From Bacteroides sp. (lineage in GTDB: Bacteria; Bacteroidota; Bacteroidia; Bacteroidales; Bacteroidaceae): 6,119 bases of DNA. The stretch covers positions 1 to 6,119 of the forward strand of contig JAFYML010000191.1 of NCBI GenBank assembly GCA_017556595.1. The letters run 5' to 3'. The notes below the pieces were generated by a model that saw only the letters and a list, made by a program, of their open reading frames with translations, had not been told where the DNA came from and searched no databases. Both the position numbers and the translations under genes were made by a program. Below, one piece after another: positions 1 through 5,528 of this stretch (within the stretch, counting starts at the first letter, position 1; the number at the start of each line of letters is the position of its first letter).

Positions 1-448
1 CTCGTTCGCTCAAACGTTCTTGTGTCAAGTTGTATTCTTCCAACAAGTGTTGATAAGCAAGGGCAATTTCTACTGCATTCAAGTCTTCGCGTTGGATATT
101 TTCAATCAACGCCATTTCCATCACATTTTCATCATCTGCTGTGCGGATGTATGCCGGGATGGTGTTGAGTTTAGCTATCTGTGACGCACGGAAACGGCGT
201 TCTCCGGCAATGATTTGGTATTCATTGTCCGAGATTTTACGCAAAGTAATAGGTTGAATAATACCTATTTCTGCTATCGAGTCGGCCAATTCTTGTAAGG
301 CCGTTGTATCGAATTCACGTCTTGGCTGGTTAGGATTGGCAACAATCTTGCTCAATTCTATTTCGTTGATAGATGACGAACCTTCAGTCTGAATTTCGTC
401 CATAGCCAACAAAGCATCCAATCCTCGTCCTAATGCGTTTCTTTTCAC
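1..448 (-). CDS. parB: ParB/Spo0J chromosome partitioning protein, N-terminal 149 residues (cut by window edge)
   Basis: ParB binds parS sites near the origin, loads as a CTP-dependent clamp and stimulates the ParA ATPase. Visible in order: the N-terminal LGRGLDALL motif (residues 6-14), which in this family contacts ParA; NPNQPRREF (38-46); GIIQP (62-66); the CTP-binding GERRFRAS box (82-89); and ENIQRED (116-122). The helix-turn-helix and dimerisation domain lie beyond the window. I set the start at GTG (446-448): an in-frame TAA sits three codons upstream (455-457), and the first ATG (residue 16, 401-403) would remove the LGRGLDALL motif. No Shine-Dalgarno is present, as is usual in Bacteroidota. 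It lies 36 nt after parA on the same strand, so the two are almost surely co-transcribed. No frameshift is seen. Identification is secure; only the exact start rests on inference. Confidence 0.96.
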   Translation of the reverse strand, partial: MKRNALGRGLDALLAMDEIQTEGSSSINEIELSKIVANPNQPRREFDTTALQELADSIAEIGIIQPITLRKISDNEYQIIAGERRFRASQIAKLNTIPAYIRTADDENVMEMALIENIQREDLNAVEIALAYQHLLEEYNLTQERLSER

Positions 449-469
449 TTCGAATTATGTTTGAATTAT
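449..469 (-). repeat. Tandem imperfect 11-bp repeat just before the parB start
   Basis: On the minus strand ATAATTCAAA (469-460) is followed by ATAATTCGAA (458-449), with one base between them, giving a period of 11 bp and one mismatch in ten. The second copy abuts the GTG start of parB and contains the in-frame TAA that fixes that start. The repeat fills over half of the 36-nt parA-parB gap. It could be a protein-binding site one helical turn apart, or a chance AT-rich duplication. Nothing shows a function. Confidence 0.5.
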
Positions 470-484
470 TTTATTTATCAGTAG

Positions 485-1252
485 TTAGTCACTATTTCGG
501 CTTATCAATTCTTTGGCTAGTGCCATATGATTACGCGCCCCGTTCGAGTCGGCATCGTACAATATTGCGGGTAGCCCATGACTTGGCGCTTCGCTTAGTT
601 TTACGTTACGTTGAATCACGGTGTTGAATACCAACTCTTGGAAGTGTCGTTTCACCTCGTCGTATATCTGATTTGCTTGTCGCAAACGCGCGTCAAACAT
701 CGTCAGCAAGAATCCTTCAATTTCCAATCCCGGATTCAGTTTGCTCTTGATTATCTTTATGGTGTTCAGCAATTTGCTGATACCTTCCAATGCGAAGTAT
801 TCTGCTTGTACGGGTATGATTACGCTATCAGCTGCTGTTAGTGCATTTACGGTAATCAATCCTAACGATGGCGAGCAGTCTATCAATATGTAATCAAACT
901 CATCGCGCAATCCGGCAAGCACCTCTTTCATAATCTTTTCGCGTCCCTTTAGGTTCAGCATCTCTATCTCTGCACCTACAAGATTTATGTGGCTTGGTAT
1001 CACTTTTAGTGTATCCAATTCCGTATCTTGCAATGCTAGTTTAGGTTCGCATTTATCTATCAAGCATTCGTATATCGTGTGCTCGGCTTGCTTAATGTCT
1101 ATACCCAATCCGCTCGATGCATTTGCTTGTGGATCGGCATCTACCAATAGCACGCGCTTCTCCAAAGTGGCCAACGATGCGGCCAAGTTTATGGAGGTTG
1201 TTGTTTTTCCTACGCCTCCTTTTTGATTAGCTAAAGCAATAATTTTTCCCAT
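485..1252 (-). CDS. parA: ParA/Soj chromosome partitioning ATPase
   Basis: A 255-residue cytoplasmic ATPase of the ParA/MinD superfamily. On ATP binding it dimerises and binds DNA without sequence specificity, and ParB triggers hydrolysis; the cycle moves the origin region apart. The deviant Walker A motif KGGVGKTT is at residues 11-18, with the signature lysine K11 and the P-loop lysine K16. The Walker A' stretch LLVDADPQAN is at 35-44 with D40, and the Walker B stretch YILIDCSPSLG at 121-131 with D125. There is no N-terminal helix-turn-helix extension, so this is the short chromosomal Soj type and not the long plasmid type that represses its own operon. The length is normal for the family. 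The ATG at 1250-1252 puts the P-loop at its usual distance from the N-terminus. parB follows 36 nt downstream. The 174-nt region upstream holds two promoter candidates. Confidence 0.97.
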   Translation of the reverse strand: MGKIIALANQKGGVGKTTTSINLAASLATLEKRVLLVDADPQANASSGLGIDIKQAEHTIYECLIDKCEPKLALQDTELDTLKVIPSHINLVGAEIEMLNLKGREKIMKEVLAGLRDEFDYILIDCSPSLGLITVNALTAADSVIIPVQAEYFALEGISKLLNTIKIIKSKLNPGLEIEGFLLTMFDARLRQANQIYDEVKRHFQELVFNTVIQRNVKLSEAPSHGLPAILYDADSNGARNHMALAKELISRNSD

Positions 1253-1283
1253 ACGTTGAATATTTATTCCTCGGCGAAGTAAA

Positions 1284-1291
1284 CAAATATC
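1284..1291 (-). promoter_or_regulatory. Proximal candidate -7 element for parA
   Basis: GATATTTG on the minus strand matches the Bacteroidota -7 consensus TAnnTTTG at five of six defined bases. It lies about 32 nt upstream of the parA ATG, which would give a short leader. No TTTG is found 19 nt further upstream, so the -33 element is missing or poor. It competes with the better-matching element at 1391-1398, and both could be used. Confidence 0.35.
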
Positions 1292-1314
1292 TTTTATTTT
1301 AGCTTATTAAGTAG

Positions 1315-1369
1315 GACGAAGTTTAGCAAAACGGTGGAAAAGTTGTAGGTTTTGTTAATAACTTCGGTC
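1315..1369. repeat. Long imperfect inverted repeat (hairpin) upstream of parA
   Basis: The arms at 1315-1332 and 1349-1369 can pair over 18 positions around a 16-nt loop. The second arm carries two bulges, G1366 and A1358-T1359. One pair, G1326/T1355, is a wobble in plus-strand RNA and a C-A mismatch in minus-strand RNA. The core words are GAAGTT paired with AACTTC, and CAAAAC paired with GTTTTG. No run of T follows on either strand, so it does not look like a standard intrinsic terminator. It would lie inside the parA leader if transcription starts at the distal promoter (1391-1398). It could be a leader structure, an unusual terminator for the DUF1573-to-DUF4435 operon, or a protein-binding site. 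Confidence 0.55.
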
Positions 1370-1376
1370 GCTATTT

Positions 1377-1388
1377 CCTTAATTAAGG
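1377..1388. promoter_or_regulatory. 12-bp perfect palindrome at the predicted parA transcription start
   Basis: CCTTAATTAAGG is identical to its own reverse complement. It begins 2 bp downstream of the -7 element at 1391-1398, so it would cover the transcription start of that promoter. This is a common place for a repressor operator bound by a symmetric dimer. No second copy was noticed in the window, and no regulator can be named. With an AT-rich core, chance remains a fair explanation. Confidence 0.35.
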
Positions 1389-1390
1389 GG

Positions 1391-1398
1391 CAAATATA
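1391..1398 (-). promoter_or_regulatory. Distal candidate -7 element for parA
   Basis: TATATTTG on the minus strand fits the Bacteroidota -7 consensus TAnnTTTG at every defined base. It lies about 30 nt after the DUF4435 stop codon and about 140 nt before the parA ATG, so it would produce a leader of roughly 130 nt that includes the hairpin at 1315-1369. No TTTG is found 19 nt upstream, so the -33 element is weak. Of the two parA promoter candidates this has the better core. Confidence 0.5.
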
Positions 1399-1426
1399 CA
1401 TAAATCTCTTAAAATAGAGAGTTCGT

Positions 1427-2425
1427 TTAATGTTTCTTTAATAAAGCTTCAATATCTTTTTGAATTTGTTGATAGTGTGGTAGCTTTTTAAAATCATCGT
1501 TCTTTTTCAACATTAGCTTAATGTTTGCCAAACTATTTTCATAGCAACTCAATTCGTTTTGAAATTGTTGCTCGTGTATAGATAACTGTTTTATTTGCCT
1601 TTCTCTTTCTCTTCGTAAATTTGTGCAAACAGGTGTGATAAGTTTCAAAACGATGTTTTCAAAGATATGATGTCCTTGCATATATAGGTAGGTTGTATTG
1701 GGGTTTAATCCTAATGGTTCTAACTCTTTTCCCAATGCATCTACCTCGTCCATTTGCTTGTAGTATCGTCTTTGGAATTTGGATATTTTGTTCTTTACAC
1801 GTCGTTCAATGCTTTGAAGTGTTGGTAGTGGATTGTATATATCTATCTCGTGAATAGATGTACAATCGGCCAAATGTTGAATAGGGAATATTTCCGCTTG
1901 TCCATTCTTTATAAACCAAATATGCCAGAGGAAAAGCGGATAAGTGATTTGTGAAAAGTCGCGCATGAATGCCGGAAAATCGATGATTTGTCGGTCGTTC
2001 AACGTTGCTTGCACACACACCTCGTGCAACGATTCGGCATAGCATTGAAAATTCTCAATGGCGTATGTATAGGTTTGCAATACGAAAGGATTGTTGTTTA
2101 TTTGCCTCGATTGCTTGGTTGTTTGTTGTAGCAAATAGTCATAATCGCTATCTACACACGCAATCAAATTTTCGCCCAATCCCTTATTGCTTAAAGCATT
2201 CATCAACACCATCTTTTTCCCCTTTGTTAAAGAGCGATTCGATGGTAACATTATCTGGAAGTATCGCTCATCGTTTTCGTGTTCGAAAAGCAATGTTCGC
2301 CAAAACGCGATGTCATCGTAGCTTTCCACGTAAGCTATGATACGTCGTCTATGCTTTTTTGGCGATAGCTTGTCGGCTGCTCCCAAATAAGCCGATGTTA
2401 AGTTGTGTTTTAGCGACTTACTCAT
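1427..2425 (-). CDS. DUF4435 TOPRIM-like protein, candidate effector (AriB-like) of an ATPase pair
   Basis: A 332-residue cytoplasmic protein with no signal peptide or membrane segment. The N-terminal half has the acidic pattern of a TOPRIM-like fold as found in DUF4435 proteins: a strand then glutamate, IAYVES (30-35, E34); a GKK stretch (69-71); a strand followed by spaced aspartates, IACVDSDYD (88-96, D92, D94, D96); and YAIENFQCY (121-129) with E124. These would bind a metal ion. The C-terminal part (about 265-332) is highly charged and probably helical. In PARIS, the DUF4435 protein AriB is a nuclease held inactive by the ATPase AriA and released on infection, when it cleaves tRNA. Here the gene starts inside the ATPase gene, sharing ATGAGTAA (2425-2418), so the two are translationally coupled. 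The family call is fairly firm; the nuclease role is inferred from the family and the pairing. An OLD-like or other TOPRIM role is the main alternative. Confidence 0.8.
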   Translation of the reverse strand: MSKSLKHNLTSAYLGAADKLSPKKHRRRIIAYVESYDDIAFWRTLLFEHENDERYFQIMLPSNRSLTKGKKMVLMNALSNKGLGENLIACVDSDYDYLLQQTTKQSRQINNNPFVLQTYTYAIENFQCYAESLHEVCVQATLNDRQIIDFPAFMRDFSQITYPLFLWHIWFIKNGQAEIFPIQHLADCTSIHEIDIYNPLPTLQSIERRVKNKISKFQRRYYKQMDEVDALGKELEPLGLNPNTTYLYMQGHHIFENIVLKLITPVCTNLRRERERQIKQLSIHEQQFQNELSCYENSLANIKLMLKKNDDFKKLPHYQQIQKDIEALLKKH

Positions 2426-3248
2426 GGTCGATGCTGCTTGTGATTTCGCTTATCTCGGTCACATCTTCCATCCAACCTTCCATAATCATAGCAGGCGAGT
2501 GGGTGGTAAGAATCAGTTGCATATCAGGGTTTAGGTTGCGTATCATGGCAATCAATTTTTGTTGCCATTCAATGTGTAGTGATGCTTCCGGTTCGTCCAT
2601 GAAGAGCACACTTCGCTCGCCATTGCGCACCAAAGCTGTAAGTAAGATGACGAGCATCTGTTTTTCGCCCGATGATAGCTTGTATGGCGATAGTTTTTCG
2701 TCGTCTTGATAGAAGAATATCTCGTTGCTTTTCCGGTCGATTTTCTTGCGTGTATAAGCAAATAGCTCGTCCATCATATCTTGAAACTTTCGTTTGGGGA
2801 TAGATAAACTTGCGGCTTTTTCGCGTTGCTCTTCATCGCCATTTAGCATATCAATCATTTGATTACCAATGTTCACTTGATAATCCAAGTATCGGCGTTG
2901 AAGCAAGTATAGTTGCCAATCCAATTCCGATTTTACATTCGGATCGGCCATTCGCGCGGTGAAATCACCCATTACCAACGGGCGGTCGTAGCTGCGAATT
3001 ACATCAAACGGGATATAGGTAGCTTCAGGGTTGTCGAAGATAATCTTTACTCCCTGCTTTTCATCGCTTTTCACCTTCCCTGTCGTTTGTTCAAGGTAGT
3101 TTACCGAACGATTTAGGATAGTACTTTTTCCCCCACCATTGATACCCGAAAGGATGTTCACATCGGGTTCAAGATTCCACACAATGTTGTAGCGTTGCCA
3201 CAATCCATGTATTTCAATGCGTTTGATGTAATTGGCCGGTATTTCCAT
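2418..3248 (-). CDS. Compact SMC/Rad50-like AAA ATPase (AAA_15/AAA_21 type), partner of the DUF4435 protein
   Basis: A 276-residue ATPase with the full ABC-type motif set of SMC/Rad50/OLD proteins: Walker A GINGGGKST (35-43), signature LSSGEKQ (191-197), Walker B VLFMDEPEASLH (214-225) with D218 and E219, and the switch histidine in LILTTHSP (245-252, H250). Between Walker A and the signature lies a mostly helical insert (about 100-175) with no long coiled coil or zinc hook, so it is not a Rad50-type tether. There are no membrane segments, so it is not a transporter subunit. In PARIS the equivalent ATPase, AriA, forms a large assembly that senses phage anti-restriction proteins and holds the DUF4435 effector. 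This protein is well short of the AriA size I recall (over 400 residues), so the sensing part may be absent or replaced. MeaB lies 18 nt upstream and the DUF4435 gene overlaps its stop by 8 nt. The ATPase call is secure; the defence role is inference. Confidence 0.85.
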   Translation of the reverse strand: MEIPANYIKRIEIHGLWQRYNIVWNLEPDVNILSGINGGGKSTILNRSVNYLEQTTGKVKSDEKQGVKIIFDNPEATYIPFDVIRSYDRPLVMGDFTARMADPNVKSELDWQLYLLQRRYLDYQVNIGNQMIDMLNGDEEQREKAASLSIPKRKFQDMMDELFAYTRKKIDRKSNEIFFYQDDEKLSPYKLSSGEKQMLVILLTALVRNGERSVLFMDEPEASLHIEWQQKLIAMIRNLNPDMQLILTTHSPAMIMEGWMEDVTEISEITSSIDHE

Positions 3249-3266
3249 GATAATAAGTATGTTATA

Positions 3267-4382
3267 TTATTCTTTTAAGTCGTTAAAATAAGTGTCGAGC
3301 AAATTTTTTGCGGCAATGAACGACGTTAAGTTTCCGTTCAACACTTGTGCTTCTTTTTGCGCAAGCATGGCCTCTATTTTTGGATTTTGGTAGAAGCTAT
3401 GTTGCAATTGCTCGTTGATGCTTTCGTACATCCAATATTTGCTTTGCTCGTTTCGTCGATAGTCGAAATAGCCATTCTTCTTTACAAAATCCATGTAGCT
3501 ATAAATCATGTCCCATACTTCCTTAACACCTAAGTTATAGAAACCAGAGTAGGTAAGTACTTGTGGTTGCCATCCGCTTTCGGGTGCGGGGAAGAGGTGT
3601 AGCGCATTCTTAAATTGAGTAGCCGCCAATTGTGCTCGTTCTAAATTGTCGCCATCGGCTTTGTTTATCACGATGCCGTCGGCCATCTCCATGATGCCTC
3701 GTTTAATGCCTTGCAATTCATCTCCTGTACCTGCTAACTGAATAAGCAAGAAGAAATCGACCATCGAGTGTACGGCCGTTTCGCTTTGTCCCACACCAAC
3801 GGTTTCCACAAAAATCTTATCAAATCCAGCTGCTTCGCATAGGATGATTGTTTCGCGTGTTTTACGCGCAACACCACCAAGCGAACCTGCCGATGGGCTA
3901 GGGCGTATGAACGATTTTGGATGCACCGACAACTTCTCCATGCGTGTTTTATCGCCCAAGATACTTCCTTTGCTTCGTTCGCTACTAGGGTCGATAGCTA
4001 AGACGGCAAGTTTTCCGCCATATTCTTCGAGTACGTGTAGTCCGAATGCATCAATTGAGGTACTTTTTCCTGCACCAGGCACACCGCTAATACCAATACG
4101 AACCGATTGCCCACTATATGGCAAACACTTCTCAATCACCTCTTGTGCAATGGCTTGGTGATCGGGTTTTAAACTTTCCACTAAAGTTACTGCTCGGCTT
4201 AAGATGGTTACATCGCCCTTCACAATACCCTCTACATATTCGGGCACGGTTAGCTCGCGTTTTTTGCGTCTAACTAAATAGGGATTGACCGATGCAGGTT
4301 GTTCGATACCCGCATTAACCGTAAGCCCTTTGTAGGCTTCGTCGTTTTCGGGATGTTCCATATGGTGGTGATTATCAGACAT
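3267..4382 (-). CDS. meaB: MeaB, G3E-family GTPase chaperone of methylmalonyl-CoA mutase
   Basis: A 371-residue cytoplasmic GTPase. MeaB (also called ArgK) gates cobalamin loading onto methylmalonyl-CoA mutase and protects the mutase from inactivation, supporting the succinyl-CoA to methylmalonyl-CoA step that leads to propionate. Motifs in order: P-loop GVPGAGKST (100-108), DPSS (131-134), GDKTRM (143-148), the switch II region ETVGVGQSE (193-201) and the base-recognition NKAD (240-243). The helical C-terminal part (about 300-371) fits the dimerisation arm of the family. The N-terminus has a histidine cluster (H5-H7, H10) before the conserved region. Met8 is an alternative start, although the upstream ATG is only 4 nt from the previous stop codon and suits coupled translation. 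The mutase genes are not in the window. It sits between a secreted DUF1573 protein and the ATPase pair, neither with a known link to cobalamin metabolism. Confidence 0.95.
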   Translation of the reverse strand: MSDNHHHMEHPENDEAYKGLTVNAGIEQPASVNPYLVRRKKRELTVPEYVEGIVKGDVTILSRAVTLVESLKPDHQAIAQEVIEKCLPYSGQSVRIGISGVPGAGKSTSIDAFGLHVLEEYGGKLAVLAIDPSSERSKGSILGDKTRMEKLSVHPKSFIRPSPSAGSLGGVARKTRETIILCEAAGFDKIFVETVGVGQSETAVHSMVDFFLLIQLAGTGDELQGIKRGIMEMADGIVINKADGDNLERAQLAATQFKNALHLFPAPESGWQPQVLTYSGFYNLGVKEVWDMIYSYMDFVKKNGYFDYRRNEQSKYWMYESINEQLQHSFYQNPKIEAMLAQKEAQVLNGNLTSFIAAKNLLDTYFNDLKE

Positions 4383-4386
4383 AGTT

Positions 4387-5451
4387 TTAATAGCTTATAT
4401 TGATTTCAGTTTTTGGTTGTTTCGGGTCGTTTGTGATGAGCAACAAGCCTATAGCTTCGTTGTTGTCGCTCAATTTGTTTTTATGTAGTGTCACTTGCAA
4501 GCGAGTCGATTTGTTGGGTTGCAAAGTATTCTTTTTTAAGTTTACCGTTGCTCCGTTTCCTAACACTTGCACGCTGATTATTTTCAATGCCGATGCTCCA
4601 ACGTTGGTTAAGGTAATGTTGCATTTAGCGCTTCCTTTGGTGGCTAATGTTTGGCTAATGTTGCTTTTTTTGACATCAACTTTCAATTTGGGTGCATTTG
4701 CTTTTTCTTTTTCTGTAAGTGTAGAGAAGTCGGGTAAAAGAATGGCTTTTAGCGGAAGTGCATTCTCTTCGCCCACCTTGTCGCCGGCAAATCGCGATAG
4801 GTAAACCGTCGATGCGCTTAATCCTACGTTGCTCATTTGCTCGGTGTCGAGCGTTAGCTTGATAGTGCTTCTTTCGCCATGCTCAATTAGTTGTGGTGTT
4901 ACCTCCATGCTAACGTATATCGGCAAATGCATAATAACGGGTTCGTATGGCTTGTTCGATTGGTTTACAATGCTTAACTCGATAGTAGGATGCTCGCCTT
5001 TGGTGGCGTCGGGAAATACAAATTCTTGCTTGTCAATGCGTAAACCATCAATGACATAAGGATGTGTTTTCGAGAAATCCTTAAGTTTCTCCACCACTTT
5101 CCCGCGGAAATAGAGATATCTCAACTCTTCGGCATTTGACATTACGGCTACCGATTTATGAAAGCTACCCAATGCCTTGGCGTCGAAAGCGACTTCTATC
5201 ATCCCCTTTTCGCCGGGTGCAATAGGTTGCATTGTCCATTGTGCAACGCTACATGCGCAATCAGGGATGATTTCGCTGATAACCAATGGCTTGTCTCCCG
5301 TGTTAATAACGTTGAAACGAGCAGTTGCTGGATGATTCCATTCTACCTCGCCCATGTCAAAAGTTTCATTATCTATCTGCAATTTAGCTTGCGAATGAGC
5401 GTGAAAAATGAAAAGCAAGTTAGCAACTATAATGAGTAAGACTCTTAGCAT
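4387..5451 (-). CDS. Secreted DUF1573 protein with Ig-like repeats
   Basis: A 354-residue exported protein of unknown function. Residues 1-21 are a typical signal peptide: a single arginine, a hydrophobic core (LLIIVANLLFIF) and a likely cleavage after HSQ or SQA. No cysteine sits at the cleavage site, so it is probably not a lipoprotein and is likely periplasmic or surface-exposed. Residues about 24-115 form a clear DUF1573 unit: FDMGEV (31-36), NTGDKPLVI (50-58), the conserved DCAC (64-67) and an IAPGEKG stretch. Two more beta-rich units follow, at about 120-230 and 265-354; the last has TNVGASALKI and ends with TNDPKQP. They resemble ASH/Ig-like folds used for binding rather than catalysis. 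DUF1573 proteins are very common in Bacteroidota and their partners are mostly unknown. It is the first gene of the likely operon, with a promoter candidate just upstream and meaB 4 nt downstream. Confidence 0.88.
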   Translation of the reverse strand: MLRVLLIIVANLLFIFHAHSQAKLQIDNETFDMGEVEWNHPATARFNVINTGDKPLVISEIIPDCACSVAQWTMQPIAPGEKGMIEVAFDAKALGSFHKSVAVMSNAEELRYLYFRGKVVEKLKDFSKTHPYVIDGLRIDKQEFVFPDATKGEHPTIELSIVNQSNKPYEPVIMHLPIYVSMEVTPQLIEHGERSTIKLTLDTEQMSNVGLSASTVYLSRFAGDKVGEENALPLKAILLPDFSTLTEKEKANAPKLKVDVKKSNISQTLATKGSAKCNITLTNVGASALKIISVQVLGNGATVNLKKNTLQPNKSTRLQVTLHKNKLSDNNEAIGLLLITNDPKQPKTEINISY

Positions 5452-5472
5452 AAATTACGGTTAATTGGTTTA

Positions 5473-5502
5473 CTTTGCGAAGATACAATAAACATTGCGA
5501 AG
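5473..5502. repeat. Direct repeat with 20-bp period over the DUF1573 promoter
   Basis: CTTTGCGAAG (5473-5482) and CATTGCGAAG (5493-5502) match at nine of ten bases and are spaced exactly 20 bp, close to two helical turns. The first overlaps the -7 element and the second lies in the spacer of the candidate promoter. Two same-face sites of this sort could bind a regulator, or the likeness may be chance. Confidence 0.45.
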
Positions 5503-5508
5503 CACAAA
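5478..5508 (-). promoter_or_regulatory. Candidate promoter for the DUF1573-meaB-ATPase-DUF4435 operon
   Basis: On the minus strand, TTTG (5508-5505) is followed after exactly 19 nt by TATCTTCG (5485-5478). This fits the Bacteroidota primary sigma pattern (-33 TTTG, 19-nt spacer, -7 TAnnTTTG) with one mismatch in the -7 box. Transcription would begin near 5471, giving a leader of about 20 nt to the DUF1573 ATG at 5451. It is the best-spaced promoter in the window, and no comparable one was seen between the four downstream genes. Confidence 0.6.
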
Positions 5509-5528
5509 ACGAAAGTGACTTTTTAATG

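Noticed and set aside
987..1226. Plus-strand reading frame of 79 codons opposite parA
   Set aside because: It is the antisense of the ParA P-loop region and has no protein-like features of its own. The same holds for plus-strand frames opposite meaB, DUF1573, the ATPase and DUF4435.
1405..1420. Small inverted repeat TCTCT/AGAGA after the DUF4435 stop as a terminator
   Set aside because: A 5-bp AT-rich stem with no following T-run is too weak to call a terminator.
2326..2341. Possible parS site around TTCCACGT
   Set aside because: Only about 10 of 16 bases fit the usual parS palindrome TGTTYCACGTGRAACA, symmetry is lost on one side, and it lies in coding sequence. I saw no CACGTG core anywhere in the window.
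2418..3248. ATPase as an ABC transporter subunit
   Set aside because: There is no membrane partner nearby, the C-terminal motif spacing is of the SMC/OLD kind, and the next gene is a DUF4435 protein and not a permease.
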